The translations under genes were made by a program, and so were the position numbers. A DNA stretch of 63,962 bases from Nocardia takedensis NBRC 100417. Its GTDB lineage: Bacteria; Actinomycetota; Actinomycetes; Mycobacteriales; Mycobacteriaceae. This document shows, in pieces, positions 17,668-27,000 of the stretch. The notes below the pieces were generated by a model. The model was not told the DNA's origin, searched no databases, and saw nothing but the letters and a program-made list of their open reading frames with translations. Numbering within the stretch: the stretch's first letter is position 1; the number at the start of each line of letters is the position of its first letter. The DNA lies in the NCBI RefSeq assembly GCF_000308695.1, contig NZ_BAGG01000259.1:1-63962 (forward strand), given 5' to 3'.

Positions 17668-17783
17668 TTCGGAGAGGCGGATGTGGAGCAACTCACGTCG
17701 GAAGCACGGGTCGCCGTCCTGAGACCGGGGCCACAACCAGGCCCTCGTTCCCGACGGCGTCCGGCGGCGGCATGATGGGCGGT

Positions 17784-18395
17784 ATGACGACGAAGTCGCG
17801 ACCCGAGACGGCGGAGGTCGAACCCGTCGATCCCGGCGAGCGGCCCGGACGCCAACGGCGATGGCGCGCCGACGCCCAACACAACCACCAGCGCGTACTG
17901 GCCGCGGCGGTGGAGGTGTTCACCGAACGCGGACTCGAGGCCACCATCGCGCAGGTCGCCGAACGGGCCGGGGTCGGCAAGGCGACCGTCTACCGCAGCT
18001 ATCCGACCAAGGCCGACCTGGTGCGCGCGCTGGCCCGCCCCTACCTGGACTGGTTCCACGAACTCGGCGCGCTCGCCGCCGAGGCAGCACCCACCGACGC
18101 CTACCGCGCGCTCGAGACCCTGCTCGAGCGGATCGCGACCCGACTGGCCGAGGACCGCTTGATGGTGGAGATCCTCGGCGGGGCCGACGACGCCGAGGAC
18201 GAAAGCCTCGACCACCGACTCGACCACATCCTCGCGCTGGGACGCGCGCAGGGCAGTCTGCGCGAGGACGCCACGGTCACCGACATCTACGTCCTCGTGT
18301 CCGGCGTCGGCCGCGCCCTCATCGAACTCGGTGTCCAGGACCCCGAGACCTGGCGTCGTTACGCCCGATTGGCCCTGGCCGCGCTGCGTCCCTGA
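17784..18395 (+). CDS. TetR-family transcriptional regulator
   Basis: A 203-residue TetR regulator with an N-terminal HTH. The recognition region is IAQVAERAGVGKATVYRSYPTKADLV (residues about 55-80), and the all-helical ligand domain carries an acidic EDESLDHRLD stretch. The start is uncertain among in-frame ATGs at 17772, 17775 and 17784, all with weak ribosome-binding sequences. It is divergent from the MmpL pump and most likely represses it. The ligand is unknown. Confidence 0.88.
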   Translation: MTTKSRPETAEVEPVDPGERPGRQRRWRADAQHNHQRVLAAAVEVFTERGLEATIAQVAERAGVGKATVYRSYPTKADLVRALARPYLDWFHELGALAAEAAPTDAYRALETLLERIATRLAEDRLMVEILGGADDAEDESLDHRLDHILALGRAQGSLREDATVTDIYVLVSGVGRALIELGVQDPETWRRYARLALAALRP

Positions 18396-18411
18396 TCGAG
18401 AACGCCCCTGA

Positions 18412-18939
18412 TCACGAATCCAGCGGCCGGGCCTCGGCCAGGATCCGGTCGACCGTCTGCCCGACGGTCAGCTCCGAGGTGTCCAGCCACAACCCGAGGC
18501 GGGGTGTGGTCTCGCGCAGCACGGCGTCGAGCGCGGCGACGGTGAACGCGCCGTAGGCGGATTTGGCGCGCCCCGCCTCGCGGGCGGCCACGGCCTCGGG
18601 TCGCGGCGCGAGCACGACGACGAACAGCGGCCTGGTCCTGATCAGATCGACGGTGTAGGGCAGGAATTCGCCGAGCAGGACGTCCTGCGCGACGGCGGTG
18701 AACCCGGCCTCGGCGTAGTCGTCGGCGGTGCGGGCGGTCAGGCGGTGCCGCAGGCGCAGTTGGTCGAGGGCCGCGGCCGTCGGTTCGGTCGACATCTCGA
18801 CGCGTCCGCCGACCACGGAGCGGCGGAACGCGTCGCCGCGCACGTGGGCCGATCGCGGCAGACGTTCGGCCAGCGCCTGCGCCACGGTGGACTTCCCGGC
18901 GGCCTGGATGCCGGTGATCAGGTAGACGGCTGCGGACAT
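18412..18939 (-). CDS. P-loop kinase / phosphotransferase-like protein
   Basis: A 175-residue P-loop protein with Walker A GIQAAGKST at residues 10-18 and a HVRGDAFR segment typical of AAA_33/chloramphenicol-phosphotransferase-like kinases (substrate-binding Asp after strand 2). A lid-like Arg-rich region (APRPEAVAAREAGR) follows. It starts 7 bp after the amine oxidase stop, so the two form an operon. It may phosphorylate a small molecule, but no substrate can be assigned. Confidence 0.8.
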   Translation of the reverse strand: MSAAVYLITGIQAAGKSTVAQALAERLPRSAHVRGDAFRRSVVGGRVEMSTEPTAAALDQLRLRHRLTARTADDYAEAGFTAVAQDVLLGEFLPYTVDLIRTRPLFVVVLAPRPEAVAAREAGRAKSAYGAFTVAALDAVLRETTPRLGLWLDTSELTVGQTVDRILAEARPLDS

Positions 18940-18946
18940 CGGGCGA

Positions 18947-20341
18947 TCATGTCAGCTCGCCGCCCGCCTCACCAGCGGATTTCGAGGTGCGGGCCAAGGC
19001 GGCGGTGATCTCGCGCGCGACCCGATGGCCGGATTCGACCGCGCCATCGATGTAGCCGGGCCAGCGGGTGGCGGTTTCGGCGCCCGCCCAGTGCAGCCCT
19101 CCGACGGGACGCCGCAGCGCGGGACCGAATCGGGTGAGCGCGCCGGGCGTGGTGAACGCGCCGTAGCCGCCGCGACTGTATTCCTCGGCGGCCCAGTCGC
19201 GTTCGATGTAGTCGATCGGTTCGGCCGCCCGCGGTCCGAAGTAGCCGACCAGATCCGCCACCACGCGGGCACGACGGTCCTCGGGGGTGAGTCGCGCCGC
19301 GACGTCGGCGTGCCTGCCCTCGAGGAAGCCGACGAGGACTCCGGGCGAACCCGCCTCGGGCGTGTTGTCGAACACCGTGCCCAACGGCCGGGTGTCGCTG
19401 TTGGCCTGCCCGCTCAGACCCGCTGTGCGCCAGAACGGTTCAGCGTAGACGACATTGACCTTGACGACCCGCCCCATCGGCATCCGTTGCAGGAGTTGGT
19501 TCCGGTCGCCGGGCAGTCCGGGCGCGTAGCCGATCCTTGCGGCGAGCGGGGGCGGTACCGCGACCACCGCGCGCCGCGCGCGCACCGTCCGGTCCGCGGC
19601 ACGGACGAGGACGTCGTCCTCGGACCAGTCGATGTGCGTGACAGCGCTGTTGAGCGCCACCCGCGCGCCGAGCGCCTCGGCCAGCGCCAGCGCGATGACC
19701 TGCGTCCCGCCCGCGACCCGATCCTGCTGCGCGCCGTCCGTGACGGTGATCATGGCGTCGACACCGCCCGCCGCGCCGATGTAGTGCGCGGCCCACAGCG
19801 CGGACATGTCCGCGGGTTGCGCGGAGAACACCGCCTCGGTGACCAGTCGGAAGAACGCCCGTCCGCCCGAGGTGCGCGCGGTGCGCCGCAACCAGGTCTC
19901 GAATGTCTGCGAATCCAAGGCGTCGGCGCGCGCGGCCAGCCACGGATCGGCCCGCGCGACCCGCCGCGCCAACCGGTCCAGCCGCCACTGGGTCTGTCCG
20001 ACGTCGAGCAGCGTCAGCGGGGGAAGTTTCGGGATGCGACCGGTGTATTCCGTGCGCGCCGTGCGGAACTCGACGATATGCCGCCCGGCCGTGTGGGTCG
20101 GGTGGGTGCGCAGACCGAGGTCCTCGATCAGGGCCAGGACCCGATGCTGGGTCGGGCCGACCCACTGGCCGCCGACCTCGATCGGCGTCCCGTCCGGCAG
20201 CGCGGCGTTGAGCACCCGGCCGCCCACCCGGTCGCGGGCTTCCAGCACCAGCACCTCGGCGCCGTCGCGCACCAGATCGCGGGCCGCCACCAGGCCCGCG
20301 ATCCCCGCGCCCACGACGACGACGTCCACCGACTCACCCAT
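18947..20341 (-). CDS. FAD-dependent amine oxidase (flavin monoamine oxidase family)
   Basis: A 464-residue amine oxidase. The dinucleotide-binding start VVVVGAGIAGLVAARDL and the signature EARDRVGGR are at the N-terminus, and the C-terminal FAD motif HWAGAETATRWPGYIDGAVESG (here split by a few substitutions) is near residue 430. Family members oxidise primary or secondary amines to imines with release of H2O2. It is upstream of, and probably co-transcribed with, the P-loop kinase gene. ATG at 20341. No signal peptide, so it is cytoplasmic. Confidence 0.92.
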   Translation of the reverse strand: MGESVDVVVVGAGIAGLVAARDLVRDGAEVLVLEARDRVGGRVLNAALPDGTPIEVGGQWVGPTQHRVLALIEDLGLRTHPTHTAGRHIVEFRTARTEYTGRIPKLPPLTLLDVGQTQWRLDRLARRVARADPWLAARADALDSQTFETWLRRTARTSGGRAFFRLVTEAVFSAQPADMSALWAAHYIGAAGGVDAMITVTDGAQQDRVAGGTQVIALALAEALGARVALNSAVTHIDWSEDDVLVRAADRTVRARRAVVAVPPPLAARIGYAPGLPGDRNQLLQRMPMGRVVKVNVVYAEPFWRTAGLSGQANSDTRPLGTVFDNTPEAGSPGVLVGFLEGRHADVAARLTPEDRRARVVADLVGYFGPRAAEPIDYIERDWAAEEYSRGGYGAFTTPGALTRFGPALRRPVGGLHWAGAETATRWPGYIDGAVESGHRVAREITAALARTSKSAGEAGGELT

Positions 20342-20437
20342 ACCGCACCTCGACTTCTCCGCGCCAGGTCACCGTCACCGGTCTACCACCGGTGCGCGCG
20401 CGACGTCGGCGATACGGCCGAGGTGGATGCGCCGAAA

Positions 20438-21346
20438 TCAGAGTCCGCCGACCCGCGTCAACACCTCCAGGGCGGCGTCGACGGCGCGCCACAGCGCGTC
20501 GATCTCGGCGGCCGTGGCCGCGGTGAGCGCGGGGTCCTGCAAGGCCAGTCCGTTGCCGAAGATCAGTACATTCGCGCCGGTGTCCGCCAGGCGCAGCAGA
20601 TATTCGCTGCCCACACCCGCGCCGAAGACCGCGTCGAGACCTTCGCCGAGGAAGTAGAACCGCCACAGCGGACCCAGGTCGCCGCCGTAGACGTCACGGG
20701 TCAGAGCGACGATGAGATCCCCGCTGCGGGCGATCGCGTCCACGATGCGGAAATGGTCGGCGGCGTTGGCCGTGGTGGCGCGCACCGCCGCGACCGAATA
20801 CGCGAGATCGACCGTCAGATGCGCGTTGTAGCCCGCCATCGCGACCCGCGCGGGCGAGATGTCGCACTGTCGGGTCAGCGCGAAATAGGCGGCCCACGGC
20901 GGCGGCGTCGGGGCGCCGGTGAACTCGGCGTGCAGGGTGTCCAGGAATCGCGACAGCAGTTCCAGGCTGATCCGGTGCGCGAACTCCGGGTCGTCGAAGG
21001 AGGCCGGGTCGCGCTGCAACGGCATGACCGCCGCCTGTTCCACCGCGTCCAGCCCGATCGCGAACACGCCGCGCCGGTCCCGGTGCTCGACCAGGATCGC
21101 GACGATCTGCCGGTGCCGCTCGACCGCCGTCTCCAGACGGTCCAGCGACGACCCCGCCAACGTCGAGGTGTCCGACAGTCGCACGATCGAGGCGATCTCG
21201 GCGCTGTCCAGCGGCGTCCCGCACGCCCGGTCCGGGATGTCGGCGCGGGCGGGCGTGACGGACCCGAGCCCGAGTGCCGCCGACAGCACGGCGAGCACCA
21301 GCACCACCCGCGAGATCCGCCCCGCGGCGGACCGACGGTCACCCAT
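20438..21346 (-). CDS. Secreted DUF5995-like protein
   Basis: With the ATG at 21346 the 302-residue product starts with a clean Sec signal peptide (basic start, hydrophobic VVLVLAVLSAALGLG, then TPARA before the mature end). The mature part contains YNAHLTVDLAYSVA and WAAYFALTR, which resemble the DUF5995 family; the assignment is from memory of the family. An upstream GTG-type extension to 21505 is open but would bury the signal peptide. No catalytic motif is recognised. Its 5' region lies 180 bp from the (CGGTG)n array. Confidence 0.7.
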   Translation of the reverse strand: MGDRRSAAGRISRVVLVLAVLSAALGLGSVTPARADIPDRACGTPLDSAEIASIVRLSDTSTLAGSSLDRLETAVERHRQIVAILVEHRDRRGVFAIGLDAVEQAAVMPLQRDPASFDDPEFAHRISLELLSRFLDTLHAEFTGAPTPPPWAAYFALTRQCDISPARVAMAGYNAHLTVDLAYSVAAVRATTANAADHFRIVDAIARSGDLIVALTRDVYGGDLGPLWRFYFLGEGLDAVFGAGVGSEYLLRLADTGANVLIFGNGLALQDPALTAATAAEIDALWRAVDAALEVLTRVGGL

Positions 21347-21525
21347 CCCGCTTGCCCCCGATGTCCGTGCCGTCCAACTCCTCCGGTGATTCCGGTTCGG
21401 CGCACCCGGAGGCCGGGACAGACCGTGGTCCTCGGCGAAATCCGGTGCGTCGTAAGGTTCCGCTTCGACCTGCTCGGGTGTTCGCCGGTCCTCGGGTGCC
21501 CTCACGGTGTCTCCTCTCCTCTGCT

Positions 21526-21623
21526 CGGTGCGGTGCGGTGCGGTGCGGTGCGGTGCGGTGCGGTGCGGTGCGGTGCGGTGCGGTGCGGTGCGGTGCGGTG
21601 CGGTGCGGTGCGGTGCGGTGCGG
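21526..21623. repeat. (CGGTG)n pentanucleotide tandem array, about 19.6 copies
   Basis: Ninety-eight bp of uninterrupted CGGTG with no mismatch. It lies between the end of the HxlR gene (21693) and the start of the secreted DUF5995-like gene (21346), both on the minus strand. The unit is 5 bp, so changes in copy number would shift frame if translated; the array is open in several frames, but no real gene appears to cross it. Confidence 0.97.
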
Positions 21624-21692
21624 CCTTACCCATCGATCGCGATATCACACGACGGCCCGCCGGGCGGGGACCGGACGCGCGACGCGCCGGCG

Positions 21693-22040
21693 TCAGGCCC
21701 GCTCCTCGGCGGCGAGCCGATCGTCGCCGTGGTCCTGAATCCACCGCGCCAACACCGTCATCGGGCCGTCCACCAGACTGCGCCCCAGGTCGGTCAACCC
21801 GTATTCGACCCGGGGCGGGGCCTGCGCGTAGCGGCGACGGTCGATCAGGCCGCGGTCGAGCAGGCGCCGCAACGCCTCGGTGAGCGCTTTGTCGCTGACC
21901 CCGCCGATGCCTGCGCGCAACGCGTGGCGACGCCGCGGGCCCGCGCGCAACGCGGCCGGCACGACCGGGTCCCAGGTATGTGCGAACAGGTCGGTCGCCG
22001 CGCGCAACCGACAGTCCGCGACCAGGTGGTATCCGTTCAT
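21693..22040 (-). CDS. HxlR-family winged-helix regulator
   Basis: A 115-residue HxlR/MarR-type winged helix. The CRLRAATDLFAHTWDP start contains the family's N-terminal Cys (residue 10), followed by VSDKALTEALRRLLDRGLI (recognition helix) and the wing with VEYGLTDLGRSL. It is divergent from the F420/NADP-reductase-like gene 96 bp away, the standard layout in which such a regulator controls its neighbour. A perfect 16-bp palindrome lies in the gap. Confidence 0.9.
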   Translation of the reverse strand: MNGYHLVADCRLRAATDLFAHTWDPVVPAALRAGPRRRHALRAGIGGVSDKALTEALRRLLDRGLIDRRRYAQAPPRVEYGLTDLGRSLVDGPMTVLARWIQDHGDDRLAAEERA

Positions 22041-22064
22041 CCCGCGATGATCCCTCGTCCGTCG

Positions 22065-22080
22065 CGCACCGATCGGTGCG
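22065..22080. promoter_or_regulatory. Perfect 16-bp palindrome, candidate HxlR operator
   Basis: CGCACCGATCGGTGCG is fully self-complementary and sits 25 bp upstream of the HxlR gene and 57 bp upstream of the divergent reductase-like gene. Confidence 0.55.
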
Positions 22081-22136
22081 TATCGAAGTCCCTACCGTAG
22101 CCGTCGAATCGACAACCGACGACACGGAGGAACACG

Positions 22137-22991
22137 ATGCGGATCACGATCCTGGGCACGGGCGCCTTGGCCGCGGCGCTGGGCGGGCGATGGGGTGCGG
22201 CCGGCCACATGATCGCCGTCGCCGGACGCTCGCCCGAGAAGGCCGCCGCACTGGCCGCGAGTCTGGGCGGGGAGGTCCGTGCGGTCGGTGAAGCCGGACG
22301 CGAGGCCGACGCGGTCCTGCTGGCCGTGTCGTGGACCGGCGTCGAGGACATCCTGCGTGTCGCCGGCGATTCGCTGACCGACACGACCCTGATCGATCCG
22401 ACCAACGCGGTCGCCCACGGAATCGGTGTCCTCACCACGCCGCCCGACACCTCGGGAGCCCACCGGGTGGCCGCCCTCGCTCCCGGCGCACACGTGGTGA
22501 AGGCATTCCACCTCTTCCCCGCCGACCGATGGACCGACCCCGCGAATCCCGCCGTGACGGTGGCGATCTGCGGCGACCATCCGCCGGCGCTGCGCGTCAC
22601 CGAGACACTGGTCCGCGCCACCGGTTCCGACCCGGTCGTCCTCGGCGGCCTGGCCCGAGCCCGCCAACTCGAGGAAGTCGCGGGCTTCGCGATCGCCCTG
22701 GCTTTCGCGGGCATCGACCCGCGCACCGCCCTACCCCCGCCGCGAACCCCGCTTGAACGCGATACCGGTGTCCACCCGGTTGGCGGAGGACCCTCAGAAG
22801 TCGGTGTCCCGGGGCCGACGACCGGTGGGCCGGTCCCTGGGACAGGGGATCAGCCTCGGTGGAGCGGGCGACCAGCGGTCGCCTCGCCCTCGAGGAAGCG
22901 GGCTGGCTGCGCGAAGCCGGGTTCCCGGCCGTGTGGGTCCCACGCGAATTCGGCGGCGACGGCGCGAGCCTGCGTCAGCTCTACCTGCTGA
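22137..22991 (+). CDS. F420/NADP-reductase-like NAD(P)-binding protein with aberrant C-terminus
   Basis: The first roughly 205 residues form a complete NADPH-dependent F420-reductase-like protein: GTGALAAALG nucleotide motif, KAFHLFPADRW in the middle, and GIDPRTALPPP where the family normally ends. The frame then runs on for 80 low-complexity residues through the remains of an acyl-CoA dehydrogenase gene, so the native stop was probably lost in the same rearrangement. ATG at 22137 has GGAGG 6-7 bp upstream. It is divergent from an HxlR regulator. Oxidoreductase activity is plausible if the tail is tolerated. Confidence 0.75.
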   Translation: MRITILGTGALAAALGGRWGAAGHMIAVAGRSPEKAAALAASLGGEVRAVGEAGREADAVLLAVSWTGVEDILRVAGDSLTDTTLIDPTNAVAHGIGVLTTPPDTSGAHRVAALAPGAHVVKAFHLFPADRWTDPANPAVTVAICGDHPPALRVTETLVRATGSDPVVLGGLARARQLEEVAGFAIALAFAGIDPRTALPPPRTPLERDTGVHPVGGGPSEVGVPGPTTGGPVPGTGDQPRWSGRPAVASPSRKRAGCAKPGSRPCGSHANSAATARACVSSTC

Positions 22992-23631
22992 TCGTCGAGC
23001 TCGCCGCGGCCGAGTCCAATCTGCCGCACGCGCTGCGGGTGCACCTGCGTTTCGTCGAGGACCGGTGGCGCGAGCGGCACACCGAGCGCGGGCGGGAGTG
23101 GCTGCGCTCGACGACTGGGCGGGCTTCGGACAGCGCGCCAGCGCGAGCGGCACCACCATCTTCACCGATGTCGAGGTCGAGTGGCCGCGGGCGCTGTTTC
23201 CGCCGCCGGGCGGCACCGCGGGCCATCTGGCCCACTTCCAGCTGACACATCTGGCGACCGTCGCGGGCATCGTGCGTCGGGCCACCGACGACATCGCGGA
23301 GTTCGTGCGTCGCCGCCACCGCACCTACCCCGCGGCCAAGGCTGCGGTGGCCGCCGCCGACCCGCTGATCCAGCAAGTCGTCGGACGCAACGACGCCGTC
23401 GCCTACACCCTGCGCGCGATCGTCCTCGACGCCGCCGCGTCCTTGGATGTGGCGAGCGAACTGGGCTACGCGTTCCGCCTCACCCCCGAGGGGCCGACGC
23501 ACGCCGGAGGCCGAGGCCGAGCTCGCCGCGGCGGAACTGAAGGCCGAACTCGACGCATTCCGCGCCCAGTCGGTCGTGCTGAACCTCGGCTTGCAGGCCA
23601 CCACCGACGCCCTCAAGGTCACGCCGAACTG
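22859..23631 (+). pseudogene. Acyl-CoA dehydrogenase (SfnB/DszC-like) remnant
   Basis: Three consecutive pieces of one protein lie in different frames. The first is an N-terminal piece with AGFPAVWVPREFGGDGA (about 22910-23090). The second is a middle piece with GFGQRASASGTTIFTDVEV and HLAHFQLTHLATVAGI in another frame (about 23104-23500). The third is a C-terminal helix piece with AEAELAAAELKAELDAF (about 23505-23631). The flavin-binding central part between the first two is deleted. At least two frameshifts and one deletion make it dead. Confidence 0.8.
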
Positions 23632-23779
23632 AACCGCATGGGGTGTCCGGCCGGCTCGGGATGCGTCGGTGCACGGGGTGCCGGAAAGGTCGCCGGGGAG
23701 GGGGATCCGTCCGGTCCGGAGAGTCCGTTCCGACCCCCTACCTGGGCGGACGCGGGAAGACGCCGGCAGCGGGTGGCTT

Positions 23780-23818
23780 CGCGGTGCGACTCTGATGTGG
23801 CACCGCGAGACACGGTGC
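23780..23818. promoter_or_regulatory. Nested inverted repeats upstream of the 27-residue ORF
   Basis: CGCGGTGC (23780-23787) pairs with GCACCGCG (23800-23807), which can alternatively pair through GCACCG (23800-23805) with CGGTGC (23813-23818). The two hairpins are mutually exclusive. They are 40-80 bp upstream of the small ORF. Confidence 0.4.
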
Positions 23819-23857
23819 GAGTCCCCCAGGAAAGCTCGAACGAGAAGGATCACCCAC

Positions 23858-23941
23858 ATGCTCGACGGATTCACCCAGCTGTTCAACAACCTCTCCCTCT
23901 TCGGTGGCGACCTCATCAGCCTCGCGCTCAACATCGGCTGA
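23858..23941 (+). CDS. 27-residue amphipathic peptide ORF
   Basis: Too short for most gene callers: ATG at 23858, AAGGA 9-10 bp upstream, stop at 23941. The product is rich in Leu, Phe, Asn and Gly with only two acidic residues and no basic one, and would form an amphipathic or membrane-active helix. Support for it being real comes from context: a good ribosome-binding site and a perfect 16-bp-stem terminator 25 bp after the stop. Small acidic amphipathic channel peptides are known in Corynebacteriales, but no homology is claimed. Confidence 0.5.
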   Translation: MLDGFTQLFNNLSLFGGDLISLALNIG

Positions 23942-23965
23942 GTTCGACCACGTCCTCCGGCAGAC

Positions 23966-24006
23966 GAAAGCCCGCATGGTGTTCCTCATCCACCATGCGG
24001 GCTTTC
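23966..24006. terminator. Strong bidirectional terminator
   Basis: A perfect 16-bp stem (23966-23981 with 23991-24006) around a 9-nt loop, with TTTC/GAAA at the base. It lies between the 27-residue ORF (plus) and the end of the WD40 gene (minus, 24019), and can serve both. Confidence 0.85.
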
Positions 24007-24018
24007 TCGTGTCCGGGG

Positions 24019-27000
24019 TCAGTGCGCGCAGGCCCGCGACAATTCGTCGTCCCACCGCTGCCACTGGTCGTCGAGGTCGGTGCCGCGACTCGCGGCGCAG
24101 ATCCGGTCGGCCGCCGCGTCGGCGTCGGTGCTCAGCCAGCTCAGGACGGCGTTCTCCCCGCCCGCGCCCAGCATCCCCGTCGGGCTGAAGGCGACCCGCC
24201 AGCGGACGGTGCCGCGCGGGGTGAGCGAAGTGCCGATGGCCTGCGGCGCGCGGGGGTCACCGAGTGACCACAGTCGCACCGTCTGGTCGTCGGCTCCGGT
24301 GGCCAGCAGGCTGGAGGTGGGGTCGAAGCTGACCGAGCGGATGGTGCTCGAATGCCCGCCGAGCGCGGCCAGTTCCTCGGCGGTGTCACCGGTCAGTCGC
24401 AAGACGCGGACGGTCTGGTCGTCGCCGCCGGTCGCCAGCAGGGTTCCGTCGGCACTCGGTGAGAGCGCGTTGACCGAGCCGCGCTGTTCGGCCAGAACCG
24501 AGGAGGTGCGCCGGTCGGCGCGCAGATCCCAGGCGTGTACCCGGCGATCGGCCGAGGCCGCGTAGAGCCGCGACCCGTCGGGGGCGAACGCGACGGCGTT
24601 GACCCAGCCCCGAGGCCCGGTCAACGCGGGGCGCGCGGTCGGGCGGTCGCGATCGGTCAGATCCCACAGTTGGACGGTGTCGTCGTCGGCGGCGGTCGCC
24701 AGCAGTCGCGAATCGGGCGAGAAGGCCAGTTCGTGGGCGTAGCGGGCGTCCGGAACGGACAGCGTCGGCAGCGGTCGCGGCGCGGTCGGCGTGGTCGTGT
24801 CGAACAGCAGCACGTCGCCGGTGTCGGCGCGGGTCACCGCGAGGGTGCGGCCGTCGGGCGCCAGGGCGACGTTCTCGATGCGCGTGTCCTCGGTGAGCGG
24901 CAGGACCGTGGCCAGCGGTCGCGGCGTCGCCGTGCCTGCATCCCACAGCAGCACCTGACCATCCCAGGAACCGGTCGCCATGAGCGCGCCGGTGGCGTCG
25001 TAACTGGGGGCCTGGACCAGTCCGGTGTGTCCGGCGAGGACGGCGGGGGACAGGCTCCACAGTTGCAGGGTGCCTGCCTGCCCTCCGGTCATGACCTGGT
25101 CGCCGTCGAGGAAGGCGGCCGTCGCGAGCGCCCCCCGACTGCCGTTCATCGGCTGACCGACGGGCACCGGACCGCGCGGATCGATCACACTCCACAACTT
25201 GGCGATGCCGTCCCTGGCGGCGCTGACCAGGGTCCGTCCGTCGGGGGCGAAGGCCAGCGACCAGACGGCGGCGGCGTGGGCCTCCACGGGCGGACCGAAC
25301 GGGACCGGCGCCGCCCGATCGCGCAGCGACCACAGCCGGAAGGTCTGGTCGTCGCTGCCCGTGGCCAGCGTCGTTCCGTCCGGGCTGAAAGTGACCGCGT
25401 GCACGGTCTGCGCCTGACCGGTCAGCGGAGCGCCGAGTTCGCGGGCCGCGTCCGGATCGGTGAGGTCCCACAGGCGCGCGGTGCGATCGTCGCTGCCGCT
25501 CGCCAAGGTGTTCCCGTCGGGGGCGAAGGCGACCGTGCGAACCGGTCCGGTGTGGCCGGTGAGGGTCCGCGTCCGGCCGGAGACCAGGTCGTGCAGGCGA
25601 ACCGTTCCGTCGTCGCCCGCGGTCGCGAGCCACCGGCCGTCGGCGCGCACCGCCACCGCGTAGGCCGCCCCGCGATGGCCGAGATCGATATCGGCCGCGC
25701 GCACCGGGTGGGCGGCGTCGGCGACGTCCCAGCGCAGCACCCGTCCCGTCGCGGTGCTCGCGAACAGGGTGCGGCCGTCGGGAGCGAACGCCACCGCCGC
25801 GACCCACGACCCGGTGGGCAGCGCCGCGCCCACCGCGACCAATCCCCGGTCGGCGTCGCGTCGCCACAATCGCACCGTGTCGTCGTAGCCGGCGGAGGCC
25901 ACCAGGCCGGAACTCGAAACGGCCGCGCCGTAGATCGCGCCGTCGTGGGCGGGCACGGTGGCCGCCAGCGGCGCGGACTGCGAGGCCAGCACCAGCCCGC
26001 GCGCCCGCGGGTCCTCGGGTCGTTCCCCCTTCGCCACCAGCGCGAGCTGGGCGGATTCGGTCGGGTCGGCGGACTGGTCGTGCTGGGCGGCCGCGACCAG
26101 CGCGGCGAACTGCGCGTCGGCGCGCTCGCGTTCGGCGCGCTGACTCTGGCGCATCGACACCACCGCCAGCCCCGTCGTCACCAGCGCCCCGACGACCAGG
26201 AACAGCGCGAGCCCACGTTCGGCCAGCGTCCGGCGTCGCCGCGCCGTCTCGGCCGCCGCGAGGAATTCGACGCCCTGCGGCGCGAGCGCGTGCGGGGTGC
26301 GCGCCCGCAGATCGCTCGCCACGGCCAATCTGCTGCCCTGGTAGAGCAGTGCTCGATCGCGGCCCGCGGCCAGCCACTCCTCGGCGTCGGTCTGGAGTCG
26401 ATGCCGCACGATCGCGTCCTCGCGGTCCTCCTCCACCCACTCGGCCAGCCGGGGCCACGCGCCGATCACCGCGTCGTGGGCGAGGGAGGTGCCGTAGACG
26501 TCCTGGGTGATGATGCGCGCCTCGGCCAAGGCGTTGAGCACGGTGTGCGCGGACGCGGGGTCCGGACAGCGCCGGATCAGGGTGTCGCGGTCGACGTGTC
26601 GTCCGACGGCGGTGCCGTCCGCGACGGGCATCACCAGGTGCAGCAGGATCGTGCGGGCGGTGTCGCGTTCGAGCGGGTCGAAGCTCGCCCACCGCCGCTC
26701 GGCGCTGGTCGCGATCGCGCCGCGCACCCCGCCCGCCCGCTCGTAGGCGCGCACGCTCATGACGTTGCCCTCGCGGGACTGCCAGGTACTGCGCAACGCG
26801 TGGGCGAGCAGGGGAAAGGTGCCCGCGCGGATGGCCCCGCCGGTTCCCGGACCGCGCACGCCCAGGTCGGCGAGGACGAGTTCGACCAGACCGTCGCCGA
26901 TCGTCAGCCCCTGTGTGCGGGCGGGTTCGACGATCGCGGCGGTCAGTTCCGCCGCGGTGGGCGGGCCCAGCAGCATCTGGTCGGTCTCGAGCCAGGTCGC

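Noticed and set aside
21526..21623. CRISPR array
   Set aside because: The unit is 5 bp with no spacers; it is a simple tandem repeat.
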